Assembly: GCF_020539865.1 (NCBI RefSeq)
Contig: NZ_JAJBQV010000013.1
Span: 1-60,781, forward strand
DNA: 60,781 nt
Direction of reading: 5' to 3'
Source: Megasphaera elsdenii
GTDB taxonomy: Bacteria > Bacillota > Negativicutes > Veillonellales > Megasphaeraceae
Both the position numbers and the translations under genes were made by a program. Every line of letters begins with the position of its first letter. The first letter of the stretch is position 1. A model generated the notes under the pieces. It had not been told where the DNA came from, did no database searches, and saw only the letters and a program-made list of their open reading frames with translations. Positions 47,211 to 55,629 of the stretch are shown in pieces.

Positions 47211-48065
47211 CTAATGCAAGAGGGCCTGGCCGACGACCAGCGCCCCTAAGAATCCGCCCAGGAAGGCAGCGATAAAGGGCAGGGCCTTGAGCAGGGGATT
47301 GTCCTTTTTCTTATGTACCGATAAGAATTTCGTACAGTACCGATCGACCTGGCGCTGGGCGTTGCCGAGGACCTTCTGGATCCCTTCGTCGAGGGCGTTC
47401 GGGATATGTTCCATCCGCTCCAGCGTTTCGTCGTACGAAGCCTGGAGGGCCTTCGCGTCCGGCAGGGGCTCTGCTGGCTTTACACGGGAAGCGTCCTCTT
47501 TGAAGGCAAGGAGCGCCTGCCGGATGTAATCGATACGTTCAGCAAGGTCCGCCAGGGAGACTTCGACGGGCGTTTCGGCCTCCTCGTCATCGTCTTCCAC
47601 CGGCTCGCTCTTCGTCGAGAGGAATTCCCGAAAGTCCGACAGGTTCTGACGGACTTCGGTAAGGCCGTTCTTGACGGCCCCGCGGTTGAGGGAAAGATGG
47701 ACTTCCTGCCGACGGGCGAGGGTCCTCAGTTCCTTTAGAACACTTTCCATGGCGATGAGTTCGCTCCGCGTGAGCTGCTCCAAGGTCAGGAGCTGATCGA
47801 CTTTCGTCGCTTCGGCCTTCGCCGCCCGGGCCTTTTCGACAGGCTCCAGGGCCGCCGACAGGATCTGGAGCGGATCGTCGCTGTCGGGAAGGGACGACGT
47901 CGTGTCGGCCGGCGCCGGATTTTTAGGGAGCGAAGCGAAAATATCCCTAAATGACTTCCGGATGGCCGCGTCGATAACCGGGGAAAGGTCCAAAGTCTTC
48001 GTAGATTCGTCTGTAACGGCTTTTTCATCACCAACAGGCAATAGCCTTAGATGAACCAGAAACAT
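47211..48065 (-). CDS. Coiled-coil protein with C-terminal membrane anchor
   Basis: The protein has up to 284 residues, mostly predicted helix, with charged heptad-like stretches (LTLEQLTRSELIAMESVLKE, VSLADLAERIDYIRQALLAF). It ends in a hydrophobic segment, LKALPFIAAFLGGFLGALVV, that would anchor it in the inner membrane with the bulk in the cytoplasm. The start is uncertain; the first 38 bases overlap the previous gene and TTG 48041 is an alternative. No family is recognised. It lies between a Pro/Glu-rich protein and the adhesin, in the element's minus-strand set. Confidence 0.6.
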   Translation of the reverse strand: MFLVHLRLLPVGDEKAVTDESTKTLDLSPVIDAAIRKSFRDIFASLPKNPAPADTTSSLPDSDDPLQILSAALEPVEKARAAKAEATKVDQLLTLEQLTRSELIAMESVLKELRTLARRQEVHLSLNRGAVKNGLTEVRQNLSDFREFLSTKSEPVEDDDEEAETPVEVSLADLAERIDYIRQALLAFKEDASRVKPAEPLPDAKALQASYDETLERMEHIPNALDEGIQKVLGNAQRQVDRYCTKFLSVHKKKDNPLLKALPFIAAFLGGFLGALVVGQALLH

Positions 48066-49095
48066 CGTCAGACGAACGCTGAACGTCTTTTACAGGTGTT
48101 TCAGCGTCTGCTGGCCGCGCTATTTCCGTACCTTCGACCGGTAAGGCTTCCGGCTTTTCATCCGGATCCGCAGGAGCGGACGTTTCCGGCGTGGTTTCCG
48201 GAGACGGCGCGGCCTCTTCGGCGGCCCCTTCCGGCGGGGTCTTGACTTCGACCGTATCCGCCTTGTCCGGAGGCGCCGGCGCCTCCGGCTTCGGAACGGG
48301 CGGGACGGTCTTTTTCGCTCCCGGCGCTTCCGGCATGAGGGAGAACATCTTAAGGAAGGTTTCGGCAAGTTCCGGCCGATCCTCGAGCTGCTGGACCAGC
48401 CGTTCCATCGCCGACGACCGGTCCGGAATTGCCCTAGAAGCTTCTGGCGCCTTAGCCGGAGTGCCATCCGTTTCGCCCGGGGCCTCTTCTGTGCTGTCTC
48501 TCTGTATATCCTCCGGAGAATCCGTAACCGGCGGTGTTTCCGGGGCTTTCCCCTGGGTACCATCTGGTTTGTCCTCTGGGCTTTTCGGCACGTCCGCCGG
48601 TTCAGCCTCCTTGACCCCTTCGGAAGGGGAGCTTACGGGCGGGACCTCCGAGAGAGCGTCCTGGGGCTTATCACCCGGTGTGCTTTCTACCGAATCCGTC
48701 AGGGCGTCCGGCGTACTATTAACCGGTCCAGTTGCTTCCGGGGTACTATCCATCGGTCCAGCCGCGCTTTCTTCGGCAGCAAAAGCCTGTGTACCCGGCG
48801 GTGTATGCGCCCCGGCCGGCGTCTGGGACAGTACAGGCGCCGATGCTGTACGTTCTTCGGGTGTACCCTCCGGTGTACTCCCCGTGGGGGTATCCTCCGG
48901 TTCTGAGGGCTGTGTACCCGCCTGTGTACGTTCTTCCTGTGTATTACTCGGTGCACTATCCGGGGTACTCCCCTTGACGTGCGCCGGGACGATGCCCCGG
49001 GCGTCGCCCGGCTGGCCGCCTTTGGCCGTCCAGCCGCTGGGGTTATCTAGGAGATCGCCGAAAGACGAGGCTTTCAGATTCTGGAACGCCATCAT
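48028..49095 (-). CDS. Pro/Glu/Thr-rich low-complexity protein, 355 aa
   Basis: After a short start (MMAFQNLKASSFGDLLDNPS) the chain is dominated by Pro, Glu, Thr, Ser and Ala, with many STPxx units (DSTPEATGPVNSTPDAL). The only more regular part is MERLVQQLEDRPELAETFLK in the middle. No signal peptide or membrane segment is present, so it is probably cytoplasmic and disordered. The ATG overlaps the topB stop, so it is coupled to topoisomerase III. No family is recognised; it may be a scaffold in DNA processing for transfer. Confidence 0.6.
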   Translation of the reverse strand: MMAFQNLKASSFGDLLDNPSGWTAKGGQPGDARGIVPAHVKGSTPDSAPSNTQEERTQAGTQPSEPEDTPTGSTPEGTPEERTASAPVLSQTPAGAHTPPGTQAFAAEESAAGPMDSTPEATGPVNSTPDALTDSVESTPGDKPQDALSEVPPVSSPSEGVKEAEPADVPKSPEDKPDGTQGKAPETPPVTDSPEDIQRDSTEEAPGETDGTPAKAPEASRAIPDRSSAMERLVQQLEDRPELAETFLKMFSLMPEAPGAKKTVPPVPKPEAPAPPDKADTVEVKTPPEGAAEEAAPSPETTPETSAPADPDEKPEALPVEGTEIARPADAETPVKDVQRSSDDVSGSSKAIACW

Positions 49096-51254
49096 TTACC
49101 ACTCCCTTTTTTCTTCTTCCGTTCGACGGGCTTCCCTTTCTCATCGGCGTAGGTCTTGCCGCAGTTGTCACAGGCAAAGAAGAAACCGAATTTGCTCTTC
49201 GGATGCCTGAGCGGCAGGTGACAATCCGGGCAGAGGATAATGGCAGGCTTTCCCGCCTTATCGTCATAGTAGACGGTCTTTCCCGTCTTGGGGTGCTTGC
49301 AGTCCGGATTGTCGCAGACCCAGAACTTGTTCTTCGTCTTCTTCGAATAGCGCTGGACGAGGTGCCCCGTATGGCAGATCGGGCATTCTGGCAGCTCGTC
49401 CATGCCCGGCGGCGTCGGATAGTCCTTCGTTTCCGCGTCCGTGATGCCGTGCGTCACCATATCGCGGATAGACGAGAGATACGAATCGAGATCCTTCGTC
49501 CCGGCCTGCACTTCGGCCAGGGCGTATTCCATCGTCGCCGTGACATCGGGCGCCGTAAGCTCCGGCGTGATATGGTCGATGACGTAATTGCCCCAGTCTG
49601 TCGGGACGAGGTCTTTCTTGACTTTCTTGAGGTACGGCAGGACGGGTTTGCCTTTGATGCTGTCGGCTTCGAGCTCCGCGATGATCGTATCGCGCGTCGC
49701 CGGCGTCCCGATGCCCTTGATTTCCTTGAGCTTGTCCCGCATGGGATTGTCCTTGTCCATATAGCGGTAGATGTTTGCCATCGCCGATAACAGCGAGCCT
49801 TCGGTGAAGCGCTTCGGCGGCTTTGTCTGCTTCTCGGAAACGTCGTAGCCGGACACGACGACGATATCGCCCTGGGCAAGGGCCGGGAGGGACTTGACAT
49901 CGTCCTTTCCGTCCTCTTCGGACTTATCGTCCTGATAGACGCGACGGTAGCCTTCTTCCGTGCAGACCCGGCCGGATCCCTTGAAGGTCTCGCCGGAAAC
50001 GTCGATGGTAAAGGACAGGTTGTCGTATTCCGCTGGCGGCAGGAACTGGATGAGGTACTGCATGGCGATGAGCTGATAGATATGGCTCTGCGTCTCCGAG
50101 AGATCCTTTGGCTGGACGAGAGTCGGGATGAGCGCATGATGGGCGGTGATCTTCTGGTCGTTCCAGGCGCGGGATTTTAGCTGTGTATTACACTTCGTCG
50201 CCGCCGGAAGGCCAAAGGACGCGAGCATATGCAAAATCTGCGGCGCATCGGAGAGCTGGGAAGAGGGGATGTAGTTGCAGTCCGAGCGCGGATACGAGAC
50301 GTATTTGGCCTCATACAGTTCCTGGACGGTATCGAGGGTGGTCTTCGGCGAATAACCGAAGCGCTTATTGGCAAGGACCTGGAGCGTATCGAGCGAATGG
50401 GGGAGCGGCGGCTGCTGGACGCTGTGTTTTTTCGTGCAAGCCGTCACCACCGCCTGGGCGGAGGCAAGCTTCTCGGCTATGGCCGAGAGCGCCTCCTTGT
50501 CGATGATCCGGTTCTCTTCATCGAGGGGCACTTCGTCTTCCTTAGGAGCGAATTTCGCTGTAAAGGCCGTCCCCTGATGGGTAAAAGTCCCGATGAGTTC
50601 GTAGAAGGGTTTCGAGACGAAATGCTGGATTTCCCGTTCGCGCCGGACGACGAGGGCCAGCGTCGGCATCTTGACGCGGCCGATATTGAAGCGTGCCTGG
50701 TTATAGCCGTGCTTGCGGAGGGCCACCGTGTACGCCCGGGAGAGGTTCATACCGATGAGCCAGTCCGCCCGGTCCCGGCCGAGGCCCGCAAGGTACAGGT
50801 TGTGGAAATCACGGTTCTCCCGGATGTCCGAGAAGGCCCGGTGCAGGGACGCGTCGTCCTTGGCGTTGATGAGGATACGCTGGATATGGCCGGCATAACC
50901 GAAATAATGGAGGATCTCGTCGATGAGGAGCTGGCCTTCCCGGTCCGGGTCGCCGGCGTTCACGACGGTGTCGTGGGTCTTAAGGAGCTTCCCGATAGCG
51001 TCGAGCTGTTCCTGGCTGGACGCCATGGGGAGCACCTTCCAGTCCGACGGGAAGATCGGGTATTCCGACCAGGCCTTGTAACGTTCGTCGTACTCGGCGG
51101 GTTCTGCCATGCGGAGGATATGCCCAAAGGCCCAAGTGACGGTGGTATCGCCTTTTTCGTAGTAGTGTTTGGTCTTCGTGTACCCGTCGGGGAACAGATG
51201 ACCGGCAATAGCCCGGGCGATATCCGGTTTTTCAGCGATGAATAACGTTTTCAT
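49092..51254 (-). CDS. topB: DNA topoisomerase III (TopB/TraE-like)
   Basis: A 720-residue type IA topoisomerase. The TOPRIM domain has LFIAEKPDIARAIAG at the start and AGDPDREGQLL with the metal-binding acids. The catalytic Tyr is in AKYVSYPRSDCNYI near residue 320, and the GIGTPATRDTII motif follows. The C-terminus has zinc-finger pairs (CPICHTG ... CDNPDC; CPDCHLPL ... CDNCGKTY). Conjugative elements often carry such an enzyme to resolve single-stranded intermediates. It heads the minus-strand set topB, Pro-rich protein, coiled-coil protein, adhesin and dam. Confidence 0.95.
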   Translation of the reverse strand: MKTLFIAEKPDIARAIAGHLFPDGYTKTKHYYEKGDTTVTWAFGHILRMAEPAEYDERYKAWSEYPIFPSDWKVLPMASSQEQLDAIGKLLKTHDTVVNAGDPDREGQLLIDEILHYFGYAGHIQRILINAKDDASLHRAFSDIRENRDFHNLYLAGLGRDRADWLIGMNLSRAYTVALRKHGYNQARFNIGRVKMPTLALVVRREREIQHFVSKPFYELIGTFTHQGTAFTAKFAPKEDEVPLDEENRIIDKEALSAIAEKLASAQAVVTACTKKHSVQQPPLPHSLDTLQVLANKRFGYSPKTTLDTVQELYEAKYVSYPRSDCNYIPSSQLSDAPQILHMLASFGLPAATKCNTQLKSRAWNDQKITAHHALIPTLVQPKDLSETQSHIYQLIAMQYLIQFLPPAEYDNLSFTIDVSGETFKGSGRVCTEEGYRRVYQDDKSEEDGKDDVKSLPALAQGDIVVVSGYDVSEKQTKPPKRFTEGSLLSAMANIYRYMDKDNPMRDKLKEIKGIGTPATRDTIIAELEADSIKGKPVLPYLKKVKKDLVPTDWGNYVIDHITPELTAPDVTATMEYALAEVQAGTKDLDSYLSSIRDMVTHGITDAETKDYPTPPGMDELPECPICHTGHLVQRYSKKTKNKFWVCDNPDCKHPKTGKTVYYDDKAGKPAIILCPDCHLPLRHPKSKFGFFFACDNCGKTYADEKGKPVERKKKKGSGK

Positions 51255-51310
51255 GTGTGATACACTTCCTTTTTTGCATTTCGAGGGAACTTATGGTATG
51301 ATAAAAACGT

Positions 51311-51324
51311 GCTATAAATATAGC
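51311..51324. promoter_or_regulatory. Palindromic operator between topB and the divergent Xre gene
   Basis: A perfect GCTATA-AA-TATAGC palindrome lies midway between the two divergent starts. The neighbouring Xre regulator is the likely binder. Confidence 0.5.
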
Positions 51325-51362
51325 AAAACAGATTATTGAGTGAATACAGAAAGAATGAGAAG

Positions 51363-51863
51363 GTGATACTCCTGACCCATGACGAACAGGGACGAAAGAA
51401 AGCCTATCCCGGCGACGCCCTAAAGAAAGAGCGGAAAATCGCCGAACAGCGGGCCAGTGCCGAAGAATCCGGACGGAGGCTAAAGATCCTAAGGACGACC
51501 CTCCAGATGACACAGCGCGAATTCGCGTCCTTTTTAGGATTTCCCCAGTCGACAATTTCGTCTTGTGAACGGGGAACGCGAAGGATTCCCATCGGCATGC
51601 TGACGATCCTCTCCGAAAAGGGCTACGACGCTAACTGGCTGGCCCTCGGCCGGGACGTGGACCAGAGTCCCTATCATTTACAGCGCGGGGCAGACATCCT
51701 CGCCATCGAAGATCAGCTGAACCGGCTCAGTGACGACGCCGTCCATTTGACGCGCAACTGGGTGGACCTGCTGGTCACATTCCAGGGCGCCCAGGGGCTG
51801 CTGCTCCCGCCGCCGAAGAAACAGACGAAACAAAGGAGGAACAAAAACCATGACAATCCGTAA
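51363..51863 (+). CDS. Xre-family HTH regulator
   Basis: The HTH region is RLKILRTTLQMTQREFASFL and FPQSTISSCERGTRRIP, typical of Xre proteins, near residues 40-90. After it come DANWLALGRDVD and a helical C-terminus ending in a basic tail. The start is uncertain: GTG 51363 or TTG 51336; neither has an ideal ribosome site. It overlaps the lipoprotein gene by 14 bases and is divergent from topB, so it may control the conjugation genes. Confidence 0.75.
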   Translation: MILLTHDEQGRKKAYPGDALKKERKIAEQRASAEESGRRLKILRTTLQMTQREFASFLGFPQSTISSCERGTRRIPIGMLTILSEKGYDANWLALGRDVDQSPYHLQRGADILAIEDQLNRLSDDAVHLTRNWVDLLVTFQGAQGLLLPPPKKQTKQRRNKNHDNP

Positions 51864-52395
51864 ATTCTGTAAAACCCTCGCCGTGATCCTTAGCGGCGTC
51901 CTGCTGATGGCCTTCCTCGGCGGCTGTGGCAGCTCGGAAAAGTTTGCTGGGCATTGGATTGGTTACGGGAAAGACGGATATCCCAAAGAAACAGACTGTA
52001 TTTATGACGTCACGATTGAAAAGAATGGCAAAGGATACATCGTCAATATGGATGAAAGCCGCTGGAAGTTAGAACAAGCCCCAGGCAGTACCTGGAAAGA
52101 CGTTATGAATAATACAAATGAACAATATGTATGGACTACCAAGAAAAATGATAATTTAGCAGCTTCTGCCAAAGAAAACACATTGTCAACGACAACAGAA
52201 AGTCCTATCCGATTAACTTATATGGAAAAAGACGATACCTTGCAGTTGGTATATAGCGATTCATTACATATGCAGCCCATAAAGGTTACACTTCATAAAG
52301 CTAAAGATGGTGAAACCGACGAATTCAAGAATAAATCGAAAGACGATTTAACGAAAGCAATGGATCCTTCAAATCCAAGACAATTTAAAGATTAA
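51850..52395 (+). CDS. Lipoprotein of unknown function
   Basis: The precursor ends its signal in LLMAFLGGC|GSS, a good lipobox. The 160-residue mature part has GHWIGYGKDGYPKETDCIYD and a repetitive, strand-rich pattern. Small lipoproteins next to T4SS genes sometimes act in entry exclusion or outer-membrane assembly, but no motif supports either here. AAAGGAGG is placed before the ATG. The second half of the gene is more A/T-rich than the first. A terminator follows. Confidence 0.72.
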   Translation: MTIRKFCKTLAVILSGVLLMAFLGGCGSSEKFAGHWIGYGKDGYPKETDCIYDVTIEKNGKGYIVNMDESRWKLEQAPGSTWKDVMNNTNEQYVWTTKKNDNLAASAKENTLSTTTESPIRLTYMEKDDTLQLVYSDSLHMQPIKVTLHKAKDGETDEFKNKSKDDLTKAMDPSNPRQFKD

Positions 52396-52410
52396 CAGTA
52401 TAAGATAAAA

Positions 52411-52440
52411 GCAGACGCAGGAAACAGCGCCTGCTTTTTT
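52411..52440 (+). terminator. Terminator after the lipoprotein gene
   Basis: GCAGACGC and GCGCCTGC form a stem with one mismatch around AGGAAACA, followed by TTTTTT. Confidence 0.7.
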
Positions 52441-52441
52441 G

Positions 52442-53218
52442 TTATTCTTCAATCTGTTGTGTAGAAAGGAATCCAAAATTATCAATCGTTGGCATATGAG
52501 CATTTTCACTGGCTGTGTTATTACTTGAATCATATGGATCCAGTGCTTTTACTTCATTCATGCTCGTCCGCAATCTATCTACTTGTTCTTGAGTTATTTG
52601 TGCCTGACTATCTGCAATAGACGAAGCCATCTGAGCCCCGTCAAGACGGGCTTCATCGGCCATATTCATGCCGCAAAGAATAGCCAGGCTGGAGCCTTTC
52701 TGGATTTCTCCCATACGGCCCGGTGCTTCGATAGCTTCAATGTCCTGCATGTTCTTCATTCGGGCCGTCTGCTGATGGATGACATCTTGTTCGACGGCGG
52801 CAGTATCGCTGTGTACTTTGCTTAAATAATTGGCAATACCCGTTTCAGGATCGGATGTCATGTAATTATTGGTATATGACGTCAATAACGAAACGGGTGA
52901 TGAGGAAATATCTCCATCAGGGGATACCATCGTCTGCCCGTCGTACCGGCTCTCGTACCGGTCCATGGCCTGGGCGACGGCGTTCCCCGGTTCGACGATG
53001 CCCGTATGCTGTAAGATACGGATGGTCATTTCCTGAGCGGTCTGGCTGGCCGTAAGGGCCTGCTGGGCCGTCTCGAGGACGCTGTCGTGGAAGCGCTTCG
53101 CGTCGAAGACGTGATCGCCGGGATGGATTAGTTGGTGGTGTTTTGCCTGAACGAAGAACCCGACGGAGCAGGTCAAGGCCAGGCAGAGCGGAAGGATGAG
53201 TCGTTTCTGGATTTTCAT
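52442..53218 (-). CDS. Exported TrbJ/VirB5-like protein of the conjugation cluster
   Basis: A 258-residue protein with a signal peptide (KRLILPLCLALTCSVGFFVQA). The mature part is helical and Gln/Ala-rich (LETAQQALTASQTAQEMTIR, QDVIHQQTARMKNMQDIEAI, DSQAQITQEQVDRLRTSM), the pattern of TrbJ/VirB5-type T4SS proteins. It is the second protein of this kind in the cluster; the other is at 56876. The ATG overlaps the traF-like stop, with TTAGGAG upstream. The call is by composition and context. Confidence 0.6.
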   Translation of the reverse strand: MKIQKRLILPLCLALTCSVGFFVQAKHHQLIHPGDHVFDAKRFHDSVLETAQQALTASQTAQEMTIRILQHTGIVEPGNAVAQAMDRYESRYDGQTMVSPDGDISSSPVSLLTSYTNNYMTSDPETGIANYLSKVHSDTAAVEQDVIHQQTARMKNMQDIEAIEAPGRMGEIQKGSSLAILCGMNMADEARLDGAQMASSIADSQAQITQEQVDRLRTSMNEVKALDPYDSSNNTASENAHMPTIDNFGFLSTQQIEE

Positions 53219-53793
53219 CGCGTATCAGCTCCTAACTGTGTAATCGCCGGAAAGGTCTGTTCAATCGTGTCACAGATCGTCGCCACCGGAAGGAGGAGGA
53301 CGACCTTGTTCACGATGAATCCACGCGGTACCGGACCGAAATACCGGCCATCCATAGAGTGGTCCATCGGGTTCAGCAGCAGCACCTGCCCATCCGGCAC
53401 CGTATAGGTGCCGGGGGCCAGGTGCGGGAGATAGCTGAACGGGTAGATCGGGTAATGGGCCCCTCGGATGACGAGCTCGGAATCCGTCACCGTGTATATG
53501 TCGCCGGGAAACCCGGCGACATGTTTCAGGAGAAGGGAACCTTTCGGGGAATGGAGGACGGGAAGGTCGACCGGCTGATGGACGTTCACGAAATCCCCAT
53601 ACCGCAGTTCCTGGTCCGGCGCAAGCAGGTAGACGCCGATCGGCGCCGACGGGCTGTCGTTGTAGTAGATGAGCGGACCGAGGAAGAAGGAAAGGCCCCT
53701 AAAAAGCAAAGTACATACCAGGAGGACGGCCAGCACAATCCAGCAGGGTCGTGCCTGGCGGTACATCCGGTACAGGTTCTTACGGTAATTCAA
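53215..53793 (-). CDS. traF: TraF-type conjugative signal peptidase (S26 family)
   Basis: A membrane-anchored peptidase with one N-terminal span (CWIVLAVLLVCTLLF). The Ser motif is NDSPSAPIGVYLL and the Lys motif LLLKHVAGFPGD, followed by the C-terminal SMDGRYFGPVPRG, all typical of TraF/LepB-like S26 enzymes. TraF of plasmid RP4 processes and cyclises pilin TrbC. The start is TTG 53793, five bases from GGAGG; an upstream TTG at 53805 lacks a site. Its presence predicts a TrbC/VirB2-type pilin outside the window. Confidence 0.82.
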   Translation of the reverse strand: MNYRKNLYRMYRQARPCWIVLAVLLVCTLLFRGLSFFLGPLIYYNDSPSAPIGVYLLAPDQELRYGDFVNVHQPVDLPVLHSPKGSLLLKHVAGFPGDIYTVTDSELVIRGAHYPIYPFSYLPHLAPGTYTVPDGQVLLLNPMDHSMDGRYFGPVPRGFIVNKVVLLLPVATICDTIEQTFPAITQLGADTR

Positions 53794-55615
53794 GTTTGCC
53801 TCCAAAGTGTTTCATGATGGTCTTCGGTACTTTCATCGTCAGGTAGGCGATACCGAGCAGTCCCAAGCAGTATTGAATGAAGGTCATGAGCTCTTCGGCG
53901 GTAAAGGGCTTACGGACGTTCGTCGAGTAGGTACCCACTGTATTAGCCTTAACCTTATTTACGTAATCTACGGCCTCAGGAGGAATGGTATTCCCACACT
54001 CCTCTACACGGCCAGGACCGACATTATAAGCGGCGATAGCTAAATCAACGTCTCCATTGAACCTATCCATCAGCTGACGAATATATTTGGCAGATGCGTT
54101 CAAATTATCTCTGGGATCAAATGGATTATTACATCCCAGTTCTTCTGCGGTTCCTGGCATTAACTGCCCCAACCCCTGTGCACCTGTATCTGATACAGCA
54201 TAAGGGTTCCAACTGCTTTCAGTTGTAATGAAACCTTCGAACAAGTTTGCCGGGATTCCATATTTCTGCGCCATTTCATCTGCAATAGCCACAAGATTAG
54301 CAGGTCGTTCGCTACCATCACCACCGCCGCCAACGCCAGTCTGGACCTCGGTCGTCTTAAAGATGTCGGTCGGTGGCTTTAGATCCTTGATGCCGCCAAC
54401 GCAGATGGCAATCATGAAGGAAACCAGGAGTAATTTGAAGGCACTGGACACCAGATGGCCTACCATTCCTTCGGGGATGAATTTCATCATCTTCCAGGCC
54501 CCAAAGGGAGCAGAGATGACGCTGGTCGCTGCGGAGATATAGAACTCAAGATACGTCAATGTTACATACAGTGCCAGTAAGACAAAAGCAATAAGAACAA
54601 CGAAAGTGAAAAAATAAAGAGGGAGAATGTAGATGAACTGTCTCATGAAATCGAACGTCGAAAACGACGCCGCTTTATCGAGGCCAGGCTGGAGTAGCTT
54701 GATGCCTTTCTGCATGAGCAGCTGTGGGTTCGACATATTCTCCGTGATGACATCGCCGGCCCCGGTCCCTGCGGCTTTCGTAGAGACCGTGACGGCGAAA
54801 TTGAGAAGAATCTGGTCGGTGAATTTGTTCCAGTTCCAGATGAGTGCCAAAAGGCCTGAGTATTTCATGACCTTGACGGCACAATCACGGAGAGAAACGG
54901 CCATACCGATGACAATCGGCAGGCAAAAATCGATGATACAGAGAATCAGTGTCAAAATTATCATGGCGTCCCGCAGATACGTAAAGGCCTTATTTGCAAT
55001 GAGTGTCCATTTCTTGATAATTTCACTGAAAACTTGACCCATCTTGTAGAATTCCTCGAAGCCCCAAGGAATGGCTTGATTGCGGTAAATCGTAGCGTCA
55101 CCACGATACCCACTAAGGATAACGCCCCATGATTCCAAGATAGGGACAGGGTCAACAGAGTCGTAAAAATTAGCCCAGTCAGCCCCATCGGCATGTACTT
55201 CGAAATGAGCATGCGTCCCAGTAGAAACGTCATTGGCTCCATCAAAGATAACCCCGATAGGTTCGCCTTCTTTGACGAAAACAGGAGAGCCTGGAGGGCC
55301 ACCTGCCAGTTCCATGGTAGCTTCATCAAGATCCCCAAAAAGATATGCGTAAGGGTCTCCCGGACGGCGGAAACGAACCCAATAGTTGAAACCATTACCG
55401 TCATTACCACCATGTTCTACGTAGCAATCAAAAGGGGCATAAATGGTAGTATCACCAGGCATGCCGCCGACATCGACACCCGCATGGATATGATCACTTC
55501 GTTGTTCACCCCATGGACCCGTTATTTCACCACTGCCAAAAGGAGCAACCGCCCATACGGGAGTCGACATCATCAGGGAGAACAGGAGGCCCAATAAACA
55601 TAGAATTCGTTTCAT
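53780..55615 (-). CDS. Three-domain T4SS protein: M23 endopeptidase, TrbL/VirB6-like core, SLT transglycosylase
   Basis: The 611-residue protein has a signal peptide, then an M23/LytM-type domain with metal ligands His44 and Asp48 (HAGVDVG) and His135-x-His137 (HAHFEVH). A membrane part from about residue 205 to 420 has several long hydrophobic segments (AMIILTLILCIIDFCLPIVI, ILPLYFFTFVVLIAFVLLAL). A soluble lytic transglycosylase domain follows from about 435 (GIPANLFEGFITTESSWNP with the catalytic Glu, then GAQGLGQLMPGTAEELG). A last hydrophobic span is near the C-terminus. Two wall-cutting enzymes are thus joined to an inner-membrane channel-like core. GGAAAGGAGG precedes the ATG. Confidence 0.85.
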   Translation of the reverse strand: MKRILCLLGLLFSLMMSTPVWAVAPFGSGEITGPWGEQRSDHIHAGVDVGGMPGDTTIYAPFDCYVEHGGNDGNGFNYWVRFRRPGDPYAYLFGDLDEATMELAGGPPGSPVFVKEGEPIGVIFDGANDVSTGTHAHFEVHADGADWANFYDSVDPVPILESWGVILSGYRGDATIYRNQAIPWGFEEFYKMGQVFSEIIKKWTLIANKAFTYLRDAMIILTLILCIIDFCLPIVIGMAVSLRDCAVKVMKYSGLLALIWNWNKFTDQILLNFAVTVSTKAAGTGAGDVITENMSNPQLLMQKGIKLLQPGLDKAASFSTFDFMRQFIYILPLYFFTFVVLIAFVLLALYVTLTYLEFYISAATSVISAPFGAWKMMKFIPEGMVGHLVSSAFKLLLVSFMIAICVGGIKDLKPPTDIFKTTEVQTGVGGGGDGSERPANLVAIADEMAQKYGIPANLFEGFITTESSWNPYAVSDTGAQGLGQLMPGTAEELGCNNPFDPRDNLNASAKYIRQLMDRFNGDVDLAIAAYNVGPGRVEECGNTIPPEAVDYVNKVKANTVGTYSTNVRKPFTAEELMTFIQYCLGLLGIAYLTMKVPKTIMKHFGGKLELP

Positions 55616-55629
55616 GGCTCCTCCTTTCC

